A program made the position numbers and the translations under genes. Of a DNA stretch of 64,000 nucleotides, positions 42,903-53,634 are shown in pieces. Under the pieces are notes generated by a model. That model was given only the letters and a program-made list of their open reading frames with translations, was not told the origin of the DNA and did not search any database. The first letter of the stretch is position 1, and each line of letters starts with the position of its first letter. The stretch spans positions 5,521,501 through 5,585,500 of the forward strand of contig JAFFSR010000218.1 of assembly GCA_017163975.1 (NCBI GenBank), read 5' to 3'. This DNA is from Anastatus disparis. Taxonomy: Eukaryota > Arthropoda > Insecta > Hymenoptera > Eupelmidae.

Positions 42903-43992
42903 ATACTATATTTTCAGCTCAATGATTTTCTACGGTTTTTATACGTAAAACTTTTTGTTTCTAATTTCTCTTAATATTTTTCATGAGGATAATTATTTTT
43001 GTATAAAGTTAAAAATATATTCATTCAATAAAACTATCATTAGCAAAATTATTCCTTTGTTCATTTACATTATTCAAGATTTGAATAACTCTTTATATCC
43101 CTGTTCTTTAATTGCAGATATACAATTATTAAAAAGTAATAAATACTATCATACATCGACATTTCCTGGTGGAAATGTCAATGTTTTTTTTACCATTTTA
43201 TGACTAGTAGAAATGGAAACAGTCTTTTGAACATTTTATGGACATTTCTATTACATTATTATTACTAATAACCTTAAATTTTTATAAACATTATTTTTCA
43301 TGTTTACATTTCTACCAGGGTAAATAGCATAATTCCATAGTAAATATTGATTATTTTACTATAGTAAACATTATTACATTAATGTATAGTAATGACAAAT
43401 GTTCTTGTATATTCATTTGTTAATATTAAATATTATATTGATAGTAAAACAGTACTAGATTGATTAAATCAAAAATACTTATTTGTGATAACCTAATAAG
43501 ACTATAATAATAAATTAAAGTTTATGATGAAGCTTGACACTTTGAAAAGTAAAATTTTTATAAAATTAAAACCCTGCAAAGCGCTTAAAACGTATTATTG
43601 TACTTTTACGAAAATTTACTATAAAATATTAGTGATTATTATTTTTTAAATTGAGAATAATATTGGTCGTATCAAAGGTAAAATAAATGAAACAGAACAA
43701 ACATTACACAAAATATTTTTTCTCTTCAACACTTATCACTAAAGTATTTTACTTTATCGACAGTTTATAAGCTAACCTAATACCTTGTTTCAACATAAGA
43801 GATATCTATTTATTCAAATGAAATAAAAATTTTTAGCATATTATATTTTAACATTACAAAACCCTGACCTTTTAGAACTGCATTTTTTGTATAGAACATA
43901 TCCTGTCAATAGTTGAAAAGAGATTTTATCTGGTTTAAAATTGATTTTTGCAATATAACCTTTCTTTCTTAATTTTTCCATAATTTTTATTA

Positions 43993-44656
43993 ACTAGGAG
44001 AGTATCAGACCTCCGGATTACGGATTTTGCTCAAACTTTGGGATAAGTTTTCAGATGTCAAAATATGAAAGAAAACAAAATTTTAGACCCCAACGCTCAA
44101 TATTTCCCTAGTTGCAGGGAATTAAAGAAAATCACTAAAAAAGTTACTAGATTTTCAAACGCATATAGTTCCTTAGCATTGATAGCTAGGAGCTTGAAAC
44201 TTTTTTAAATGAAAGCTGAGCTCAAATCCTTTCGAAATAGTAGTTATAGCATGTCAAAATATTATTTTTTCCCAAAGTTATAGCGTAATAAACATTAGAC
44301 CCAATTTCAGCTTTTGTTATTAATTAATGTTTTAAAAAGGAAAATCAGGTCTAATGTTTATTACGCTATAACTTTGGGAAAAAATAATATTTTGACATGC
44401 TATAACTACTATTTCGAAAGGATTTGAGCTCAGCTTTCATTTAAAAAAGTTTCAAGCTCCTAGCTATCAACGCTAAGGAACTATATGCGTTTGAAAATCT
44501 AGTAACTTTTTTAGCGATTTTCTTTAATTGCCTGTAACTAGGGAAATATTGAGCGTTGGGGTCTAAAATTTTGTTTTCTTTTATATTTTGACATCTGAAA
44601 ACTTATCCCAAAGTTTGAGCAAAATCCGTGATCCGGAGGTCTGATACTCTCCTAGT
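43993..44656. repeat. Long near-perfect inverted repeat, 309-bp arms, 46-bp spacer
   Basis: The left arm 43,993-44,301 and the right arm 44,348-44,656 are reverse complements with only a few mismatches and no length difference. The ends read ACTAGGAGAGTATCAG and CTGATACTCTCCTAGT. Possible TA or CTAG duplication lies at the ends, but the palindromic ends make it ambiguous. No coding capacity is seen. A foldback/MITE-type element fits best. If transcribed it would form a dsRNA hairpin of about 300 bp, a potential Dicer substrate. Confidence 0.85.
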
Positions 44657-44753
44657 AAGTGTAATATAATTTTCAATTCTAATCTGGGATAAAAAATTAT
44701 TCATTTTAATTTGAACTATGCTAAATTTAAAACATTTCAAACTTACTTTTGCT

Positions 44754-44871
44754 CAATTTTAAATAGAATAAAAATTAAATTATAAATATAATAAAAATTA
44801 AAATTTATATTGAGTAAAAATTAAATTTTAAATAGAATTAAAATTAAATTTTAAATAGAATAAAAATTAAG
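44754..44871. repeat. Short AT minisatellite
   Basis: Imperfect head-to-tail copies of a unit of about 25-30 bp, recognisable as AATTTTAAATAGAATAAAAATT, recur near 44,756, 44,823 and 44,849. No function is inferred. Confidence 0.6.
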
Positions 44872-45329
44872 TATGAAATGATATGGTAGACTTACCTTTA
44901 AAGTTAAATTTTTTTTTCACACTCAGGGGGCGAAATTCAATTTTCAATACCTATTGTGCTCCTCTAAAATAGGTATCAGAAATGAATTCTATTTTCTTTG
45001 TGTGAAAAAATAGTATGTTAACTATGAGGACAGAATAGAGGTTCATAAAAACAATTATTCTGCCCCGTTGGTTAACAATCTACTATTTCTGAATTTTCAT
45101 ATCAAATAGGAACGGTGCATATTTTACCATGGACGTGAAAAAACTCTTTAGTATAGTTAGAGTTTTGCATCACAATATTCTTTTTGTTGAAATAAACATG
45201 GTGATATTTTGCTTATATTTCAAGCAAAGTAATATTTCTTTTTTAATTCAAGAAAATTTTACAGTTTAATTAATATGGTTTCTCGACTCCAAATCAAGAA
45301 AAGTGATATCTTCTAATATAATTTTCTAC

Positions 45330-45455
45330 TATAGGGGTTGACGAAACAATTAGTAGTAAGCGCCCAGCTTTACAAGTAGTCGCGGTTGACTGGTCTTGGC
45401 CTCTTTCTACTTCCATACCTCGAGAATTTGTGCATCGGTACTGGCTATAGCAACC
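45330..45455 (+). other. GC-richer coding-like fragment, unidentified
   Basis: Following an acceptor-like CTACTATAG (ending at 45,335) a 39-codon frame (with residues KRPALQVVAVDWSW and later PREFVHRYW) runs to a TAG at about 45,450. Its composition differs from the AT-rich surroundings. I do not recognise the family; an old transposon or captured-exon fragment is possible. Confidence 0.25.
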
Positions 45456-46130
45456 CAGAATTTCATTTAATAAAGATTTTGAGTATCTGATAATTGAAAA
45501 AAACATCTTATTTTTGCTGAATCTAATAATTTATTTTAATTTTAGATAATTTTAAGTGTAATTTAAAGACCCTTTACTTAACTTTTAAAAAAGTATTATT
45601 CATGATTTGTACAACAATTTTTAAAATATCATCTGAAATCAAAGAAAAATTTCTCTTTAATTTCTCTGTATATTAATATTCATTTAAATTTTCAGAGTAT
45701 CATTCATTGTTATTAAAAATTATTTTTAGAAAGTTGTTCTCCACTTTTTCTTTATGGCTTATATATCAATTTCGAAAAATCTTTCTAAGATTTTACGATG
45801 GGAAACGTAATTGTCTAAAGTAAAACTGAGATTAATTTTATGAATGAGGTTACCTTTAATTTTATTTAATCCTATAACAACCTCCAGACTTCAAGAATCC
45901 ATTTTTTATTTGTATTTAGATGAATGATGCAGGTAAACAAAATAAATACAAAAAGAATTGGATGTAATTCAATTCTGGAAAATTTATTTAATTTTCTTAC
46001 GAAGAAAAAAATTTTTTAATATAAATAATTATTATTTAAATAATTTCTCCTATTAAAAAGGATTTTGTAACATTGCATCAATAAAAAATTAATTTAATTC
46101 CTTATTATTTGTGTTAAAAAATACAACTCT

Positions 46131-47477
46131 GATAAAATGCATATGATGAAAGATTGCTTTTATTTTCATTTTTTTTTCAATATATTTAAGGTAATATGAC
46201 ACGGCACAATTTATATATACTTGTCGACTTTGCAGTTTTCTGGATTTTTTATCTTACATCTGTGGATTATGCTTTGTATTAGGTAAAATAAAGGGAAACA
46301 ATTAAGAGATTATTTAAAACTTTTGGATTAAAAGTAAAGTATTTGAAAATAGTAATATCGGTATTTAATATTTCCTTAGCAAAAAATATATTATTATTAG
46401 AACTCAGATTTTGACTATATTAGAGTACATTATTACGGCCAAAATTGCTATTTATTTTATGTTCGTTTAAACTTCTAGCTCTGTTTATGACATTTCTGTA
46501 AATAAAAATAATATAGATACAAGACCGTTGGTTGTAAATGTTTTATAAAAAGAAATGTTTGAATTGCCACTGAAAAAATAAATTTTAAAACTATTTCAAA
46601 CTGTAAAGGTATTTTAGATAATAATATTTAGTGCAAGAAAAAAATTAAAATATTTAAAAAATTGAAAACTAATAAATTATTAATCTTTCGGTTACAAATT
46701 CAAAAGTCGCCTTTTTTATCCTTAAATTGTATACTCTAATTGATTGACAAAATTATTTGTGTATTCATAGATTTTTGTGTAGACAATCACTAATTCGGCT
46801 TTACATTGAGTAAATTTACCTATCATAAAATACTTCTGCTACTTTGTGATAGCTTTCAAAGATGAAGTATTTTAAGTTTTACAAAAAATACTGTGATTCT
46901 TCTCACCTTGTGAGTTTTAAGATTAAAATTTTAATATTAAAATTAATAATGAGAAATAAACTAAAAAAAGTTGAGTTAATTTTACGTGGATAAAACATTA
47001 ACAATTTGTTAAATAATTCTGTAGCTGTCTCTGAATTGAGAAATAAGTTAAATTTATATTTATTGACAACATATCATTTATAAGTGAGAAAAAGAAGAAA
47101 AGATGAAATCTACGAAAACATTTAATTGTAAATTTTACTTTTTTCATCAATTTCATTTAAAAAGTTTTTAAAATTCATTATAAATATTATAATTAATAAA
47201 ATTTTATGCATATTTTATTGTGAATAGTTGATACGATTTACAATTTTTCTGAAAAAAAAGCCATAATAAAACAAATTCGCATATATAAAATATCGATTAT
47301 AAATATAAGCAAATCCATCTTAAGATTTGTATCATACTTGCAAGAAATTTTAATAGTTCTTAAATCTATTCAAATTTATTTTTTAACTAAAGTTACTATT
47401 CAAGTTAGACATTCATTTTTCATTACTCGCCAATGAATTATTTTAAAAAATTTATTTTTTTATTCATACAAACAATT
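46131..47477. other. AT-rich stretch without a supported gene
   Basis: Low-complexity AT-rich DNA. I see no long open frame, clear repeat or hairpin motif here. Confidence 0.5.
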
Positions 47478-47735
47478 TTACAAAAATAAAAACGATATTT
47501 CTATAAACAAAATTATAAAGTTTAATATACAATATATTATACAATATTTAGAACACGAAAATAAAGCATGATTACCAAATTTTAGGTACCTGCGGCAAAC
47601 ATATTTATCCCTTTTTCTCTTTGACCATATTGTTACCTGAACTATTGCTACCTGAACTCTATGTTCATTAACCATTTTTTCATTGTCATTTAAATTTGAT
47701 CGAGACATGTCAAGTGATTTCCCTACTTTCATTCA

Positions 47736-47889
47736 GGAACACATAACTGTTCCTTGAAAAAAACAGCCCCTCCCCCTCCACCACTCTGAGTTTCTCTAAT
47801 TCTCTGTCAGTGTAGAGAGGGAAAGATACATTCAGGTAAATGAATTTGGGGGTATAAAACGTGTTGGAAAATGCAAGTCTAAGTTAGTT
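47736..47889 (+). promoter_or_regulatory. Promoter A: TATA box, Inr and upstream elements of hairpin tract A
   Basis: TATAAAA at 47,853-47,859 is followed by an Inr-like TTAGTT at 47,884-47,889 (A at 47,886, 33 bp from the first T). Upstream lie CAGGTAAATG at about 47,833-47,842, also found before promoter B, a pyrimidine-rich and GAGA-like stretch at 47,762-47,825, and an inverted repeat GGAACA-N6-TGTTCC at 47,736-47,753. The core match to promoter B in motif and spacing argues for common descent. Confidence 0.6.
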
Positions 47890-48202
47890 AGCGTCTCAGC
47901 TGTAGAACAAGCATGTTCTCAATCAGATGCCACAACAATCAACGTGTGGAGTGGTGAAGTTTTCTATCGGATTTCTTTGAGGTGAGTTTTAATTTTCAAT
48001 ATTCAAAATATATGTTTACTAGTGATAGTTGTTAATTCAGCTGATGTTGATAATTGATAATTGAATTCAATAAATAAGTCTTTTGATTTTGAATTTAAAA
48101 AATGTTGAAATATTAGTTGAATATTGAAAAGTAAAATATCAGATTCCGTATGTTCTAAATTATACTTTTTATTTTACAGCACATATCAAGCAACCATGTC
48201 AT

Positions 48203-48478
48203 CTACACGGCTGTCCAAAAGAAAACATCAACACTTGTATGCTTTTCTAAATTATGGACTATATTTGGATTGCTAAAACGATAATTTTTATTGTGCATAA
48301 AGAATACCATGATTAGTTTGCAATTTTCTTCGACATCATGGATTACTTTTTCATTGGCGGGGTCAATTTTACAAGATTCATCATCGATAATTTCATCAAG
48401 TTGAAAAATGATATTGATCCAGATGGACTCCATATGTTGGTATGTTTGCATCCTGAAATTCACTAAATTTTCTGACAT
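48203..48478 (-). CDS. Hypothetical 91-aa ORF antisense to lncRNA A exon 2
   Basis: Open frame from ATG at 48,478 with mixed, protein-like composition (for example DEIIDDESCKIDPANEK) instead of the Lys/Asn/Phe/Ile bias of chance AT-rich frames. I recognise no family, signal peptide or membrane segment. It overlaps the start of the proposed exon 2 of the opposite-strand transcript. It may be a small gene, a captured coding fragment, or chance. Confidence 0.25.
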   Translation of the reverse strand: MSENLVNFRMQTYQHMESIWINIIFQLDEIIDDESCKIDPANEKVIHDVEENCKLIMVFFMHNKNYRFSNPNIVHNLEKHTSVDVFFWTAV

Positions 48479-48919
48479 TTTCTTTCTCTAACAATTTCAT
48501 AACAGAAAAAATAATTTCAAGATACTCTTTATTGCATTAAAGAAACATAAAATATTCGAGTAGAACAAATGAGATTTTGATACTAAAATTTTAGATGAGT
48601 AGAAATATATGATATCGTGTCTTTATTTGAAATTATTCATCAATGAATCCAAAATTTTATAAATTATATGAATGACATTTTCTTAAATTCGAAAAGCGTT
48701 GCAAAAAAATTATTATATCATCATTATTTTAAAAATCTACACTATTTATGTTGAGAATACTTGATTTAAGTATACAAAATCAACATTAAATAGTCGATTT
48801 ATAAATCAGATTGATTAGTTTTGAATTAAAATTATAAATACAATAATTTAATTTCAAAAAATTTTTAAACATTGTTATACCAAGTTTATTTAAAAATTTG
48901 TGAGTGAAAATTGGAAAGT

Positions 48920-48935
48920 CAACGTTAAATAGTTG
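48920..48935 (+). repeat. Hairpin with compensatory change at stem pair 2 (CAAC/GTTG)
   Basis: CAACGTTAAATAGTTG: the G-C pair at stem position 2 has become A-T on both sides while the loop is unchanged. Confidence 0.8.
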
Positions 48936-50590
48936 CATTGACAAATTCATTTTCATACGAGTTCCATATTCTTTTAAACTTTGAGCTAAAACAATTTCGT
49001 AATATTTAGAATTTTTTTTAAATTCTTTACAATATTTATTCTTATTGTTAAAATCGGCATTATATAGTCGTATCTTCACTTGAGTTAACTGATTTGAACA
49101 AAAATTCAAGGATTAATTCTTGTATGAATCCAAACCAATCCCGTGAAATTCAAAGCTTGTTATATTTTTTTCTGATTAATTTTTTTTCCATTAAAATCGA
49201 CATTAAATAGTCGTACCTTCACTTGAGTTTACTGATCAAAACAAGAATTCAAGCAATAATTCACATAAAAAGTTAAAAAAAATTTCGTGAAATTTAGAAA
49301 CAGTCCGAGATCACATCGTTAAATGGTCGGATCAGAAATAAACGTTTGGTAAACAAATCAAGCCATAACGGTTAATAATGACGAATAGCTATTTGAATTC
49401 TTTAAAACCTATGTGCAGAAAAATATTTTCAAAAATCGACGTTAAATAGTCGCATTGTCAAATAAGATTATTAATATAATTTAATTATTAAATATTAATG
49501 TGATAATAAAATCAATAATTCTTATTTGTCATCGTATGATTTTCAAACCAATGATTAATTTGTTCGCCAAAAACTTTTGTCATTAATAAGTTAAAGGGAT
49601 ATAGAAGATCAGATATATTTGATTGATCTGTCCAAAAATATGATTCACTTCTTAAAATATTTGATGAAATAAATAATCGACGTTAAATAGACGGAATTTC
49701 ATCAAACTGCAATAATTATTGCAAAAATGAATATTGCAACAAAAAATTTTACAAAGAATTTTAAGTATACCCGTATGTGTTGGCACATTCCCGTATAAAT
49801 GAACGGTTTACATAGTTTGGTTTCTCAACTTTAGTTTTGGGTAAAATGTATCATCGATAAAAATTCGACGTTAAATAGTCACATCTTATTGAACATTAAT
49901 TACAAATTTTGGTTACTTCATATGAAAATATAATTTTTCATTTGCCAGATATGAGTATTACTAGAATAATTTTAGGATATTATCCTGAAAACAAAATGAA
50001 TTTTACATTTCAGATGTATTTTATAAGACATTAAATAGTCAAATTCATTAAAATATCAGTTTTTTTTTTAAATATATCGGAAATAAGTCAAATTGAATAT
50101 CCGTTGTTCTTGTGAGTTATTATTCATGACAATATTTTTACTTAAAATTTGTAAAAATGTTTTATGTCTTATCAATCCTTTAAGAAAAGACGACATTAAA
50201 TAGCTGCAACCTAAATGATTTTTGTCATTGTGCATGGATGAACATTTTTACGTTTATTAGATTTTGTTCATTTATAGCGTCGTGAAATTGCTTCTGAGAC
50301 GATTTAATAATATCGATGTGCTTGTAAAATAATCAAATATTAGAAAATTTCCCGTGGATTATTTCATAAAATCAATGAGATGTCACGTTATAAGTCATAG
50401 CGCTAATTACGTTGCAAACAGAAAACTAATTTTTCACTTGTATACAGATCTTTTTTTTTGTATAACATTATGACTTTATTCTGGTAGTTAGTAGTCTACA
50501 AGTAATATCAAAATAAAAATGATGAGAAGACATAAAAAATATTAAAATACTAAATTGCCTTTGTAATGATAAACAGAGTTTTATCAATAT

Positions 50591-50967
50591 CGTATATGTT
50601 GACACATTTCTGTATAAATATTCTGTAATATATCATTTTCTAACTTCAGTTTTAATTTTTATGATATCCTACCAATGGAAAGTCGACGTTAAATAGTCGC
50701 GTCTTCAATCTGATAAAGAGAAAATATTTATAATTTATTATTTGATTGTAGTATTGAATTTGCCGTTTAATAATCACACTCACAAAAACGAATTTAATTA
50801 ACAGCCCCAATGATATTACATGAAAGTTATATAAAAAATGTAACAAAAAATTAATATGACAATAGAAAAATTTAATTTTTTTAATGCATTTAACTTCATA
50901 TAAAGATTTTAAAATTAGCAACTTTATAAAATGTTCTTAAAGTTGTGAGTCTATAATATATCTCAAT
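50591..50967 (+). repeat. Segmental duplicate 1 within array A
   Basis: Resembles 52,972-53,338 along its whole length, including the hairpin core at 50,684 and the distinctive end AAAGTTGTGAGTCTATAATA. Begins with a second small hairpin (ATGT-TGAC-ACAT at 50,596-50,607), 88 nt before the main core. Confidence 0.8.
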
Positions 50968-52075
50968 TTTCATATGAATTTTATATTCTCCTGAGTTATA
51001 AGTTGAAAAAATTTCGTGAAATTTAGAGTTTTGTATAATTTTCTTTATTTGTTTTTTTAATAAAATCGATATTAATTAGTCGTAAATTTGAATTATTTGA
51101 TAAAAACAGAAGAAACTCGAGTAATAATTCATGGACAAAGCTCAACTAATTTCGTGATATTTAGAAACTTGGCAATAATATTTTTCAGTTTTCTCTGATT
51201 AGTAAATTTAACACCACGACACGATAATAAGAGTGGAAACGGAATAAATGAAGTTTTAATAATTTTTCTGGGTGATTATAAAGTGATCGAATGACTTAAG
51301 ATTAATGCCAAATATTAAATTCAATACTAAGATATAAATTTATATCTTTTATAAGATGAAAAATCGACGTTAAATAGCCGATTTCTACAGATGTTCAATT
51401 AAAAAATACAGATTCGATTACATAAGTAGGATCAGTTAAAGTAATTCTGAGTATTGATGCAAATATTCCTTTCTAAAATAATTCTAAAATAGATTTATTT
51501 GCTTAAAAACTGTAGAATTCATTTGAAAAAAGTTTAATTATCGCAATAATGGCAAACTTTATATTCTTGAAATCCCTGTTTTTTGGTAGATATTCATCTT
51601 GTAAAATTACTCTATCGTTCTCTTAAGAAAATTATTTAAATTTCTTGTATTAAGTATTATGAAAATTACTTTCTAAATGATGCATTTTAACGTAAGCAAC
51701 TTTGAAAAATAAAAAAATAAGCGACGTTAAATAGTCGAGTATTTTAATTTCAAATTACAATGGAAGATAAATGATGTATGCTCTTGTGAATGTATGATCT
51801 TTTGTGTATTATCCAAAACTAACTCATACTCAGAAGTAATTTATTTTTCAAAATTACTTTTTTTTAAATGAAAATTGACGTTAAATAGTCGTATCATCAA
51901 ATCATTCAATTTTATTTTTAGAATATTATAATGCAATATAATAAACTTCTAAATTTATGATCTTTTATCGTTCAATTGTTCGCAGTGCATATTTTTTCAA
52001 AATCTTCAGTTTTCCAACTTCACTGCTAGCATAGTAATTTTAAAAGATACATTGATTACTGTAAAAATTAAACAT

Positions 52076-52091
52076 TGACGTTAAATAGTCA
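52076..52091 (+). repeat. Hairpin with compensatory change at stem pair 1 (TGAC/GTCA)
   Basis: TGACGTTAAATAGTCA: the outer C-G pair has become T-A on both sides, with the loop unchanged. Confidence 0.8.
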
Positions 52092-52971
52092 GATTTTATT
52101 GCGAATATATATGTCGAAAATTAAAAAAAAAAGAATTCCGTTCTTAGCATTTTTATTGTTCTGTTAAAATGAATGTTAAATAAAAAATCAAACCATGAGA
52201 GCTAACAATAACTAATAATTATTCAAATTCTCTTATGTGCAAGAAAATATTTTTAAGAATCGATAGTCGTCGTTAAGTAGTCGCATTGTCAAATAAGATT
52301 ATTTTGTTGATTTAATTAAATCAATGAATAGTGATGTGTTTTTAAATCAACAACTTTTTATTTGTTATCGTCTAATTTTTAAACAAAATATTATTTCATT
52401 CATTTATAAACTTTTTTCATTAAGAAGTAAATAAAAAGATACAATAGATCAGATATATTTGATTGATCTGTCCGAAAATCTGATTCACTTTGTAAAACAT
52501 TTGATGAAATATTTTCTAAAGAAAAATCGACGTTAAATAGTCGAAGCTTCATCCGATTGCAATAATTATCACTAAAATAAATATTATCGAAAGTTTTTAA
52601 AATAAGAATTCCATTACTAGAATTGTTATTGCTCTGTTAAAATGAATGTTAAGTAAATAAATCAAACCACAAAGGTTGATAAAAACGAAAAGCTAATTTA
52701 ATTCTATAGCTATATGCAGAATATTTTCATCATATTCAAAGACCATATATGGCTAAATTAGAATTCAGTAAATCTTTGAAGAAAACTCGACGTTAAATAG
52801 TCGTATCACATCATAAAATCACTGGTTAATAACAGTTCTTGTATACAGTTCTTCAATATTTTTTCTTACTCTTTTATCACCTTAAAAATATCGTAAAAAT
52901 TTAAGAATAAATTTTAAGTAAAATTTCAGTTATTGGTATGAAGAAATTGTAAGAGATTATTAGTACATATA

Positions 52972-53338
52972 TAGTATATGTTGGTACATTTCTGTATAAA
53001 TATTCAGTAACATGTCATTTTTTAACTTCAGTTTTGATTTTTGTGATATCCTACTAATGAAAAGTCGACGTTAAATAGTCGCGTCTTCAACCTGATAAAG
53101 TGAAAAGATTTATAATTTATTATTTGATTGCAGTATTGAATTCGCCGTTTAATAACCACACTTACAAAAACTAATTTAATTAACAGTCACAATTACATTA
53201 CATGAAAATTATATGAAAAATGTATCAAAAACGCGAATAGAAGAATTTAATTATTTAAATGCATCGAACTTCATTTAAAATATTTTAAAATTAAGAATTT
53301 TATGTTCTTAAAGTTGTGAGTCTATAATATATCTCAAT
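52972..53338 (+). repeat. Segmental duplicate 2 within array A
   Basis: Partner of 50,591-50,967, with scattered substitutions and small indels. Small hairpin ATGT-TGGT-ACAT at 52,978-52,989 again lies 88 nt before the core at 53,066. Confidence 0.8.
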
Positions 53339-53361
53339 CCACTTTAATTATTTTTATATTA

Positions 53362-53634
53362 TAATTCCGTCCCACGAAACCTTTGGTTAAATTCCTCGTT
53401 GAACACTCTGTCAACACAACCAAAAGACATTGTAAACCCTATGCCTAGGTTCAGGGATATTCTTTAAACTAAATACCTAGCTTCATGAGCATAGCAAAAT
53501 AGTCGGATGTTTTCACCAGCAGCCACTTGTCTTACAGTATAGTAAATATCCCATACCTCCCGACTTGTGTTTTCGAAAATATTATCAACTACTTGAATTT
53601 CAGCGATCAATGCTGCTAGTACTAAATACTGATG
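53362..53634 (-). pseudogene. Unidentified protein-coding remnant, one in-frame stop
   Basis: On the minus strand a frame of about 90 codons with balanced composition (EIQVVDNIF, then TSREVWDIYYTVRQ, GENIRLFCYAHEARY; later SFGCVDRVFNEEF) is interrupted once, by TAA at 53,464-53,466. It is GC-richer than its flanks and lies between two hairpin cores, on the strand opposite to the array. I do not recognise the family. It may be a captured exon or part of a decayed mobile element. Confidence 0.4.

Larger units (their letters stand above)
34481..42930 (+). repeat. Tandem unit 5, the last near-identical copy; 3' end diverges
   Basis: Near-identical to the other units up to the Piwi stop codon (TAG here instead of TAA). 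Private changes cluster near the 3' end of the gene (Asp to Gly, Ala to Thr). From about 42,925 the 3'UTR falls to loose similarity, so this is the array edge on this side. Confidence 0.93.
42903..46130 (+). repeat. Diverged partial sixth unit (array edge)
   Basis: The sequence continues to resemble the unit but with many differences. 42,903-43,110 matches the 3'UTR (8421-8610). 43,125-43,440 matches the unit start, including ATAGTAAATATTGA near 43,340 (compare 87-100). About 45,900-46,120 matches 1750-2070, with GATGAATGATGCAGGTA against GATGGACAACGCAGGTA. The foldback and the MITE of the intact units are not seen. The stretch is interrupted by the long inverted repeat below. It is probably an older duplicate that has not been homogenised. 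No Piwi coding exon is present. Confidence 0.6.

Noticed and set aside
47478..47732. 84-codon minus-strand ORF upstream of promoter A as a divergent gene
   Set aside because: Its C-terminal half is the hydrophobic, Ile/Phe-rich run expected by chance in AT-rich DNA, and no family is recognisable. A divergent transcript cannot be excluded.
47731..47760. Heat-shock element upstream of promoter A
   Set aside because: Only one ATTCAGGAAC dimer fits; the next TTC/GAA pair is out of phase, and promoter B has no counterpart.
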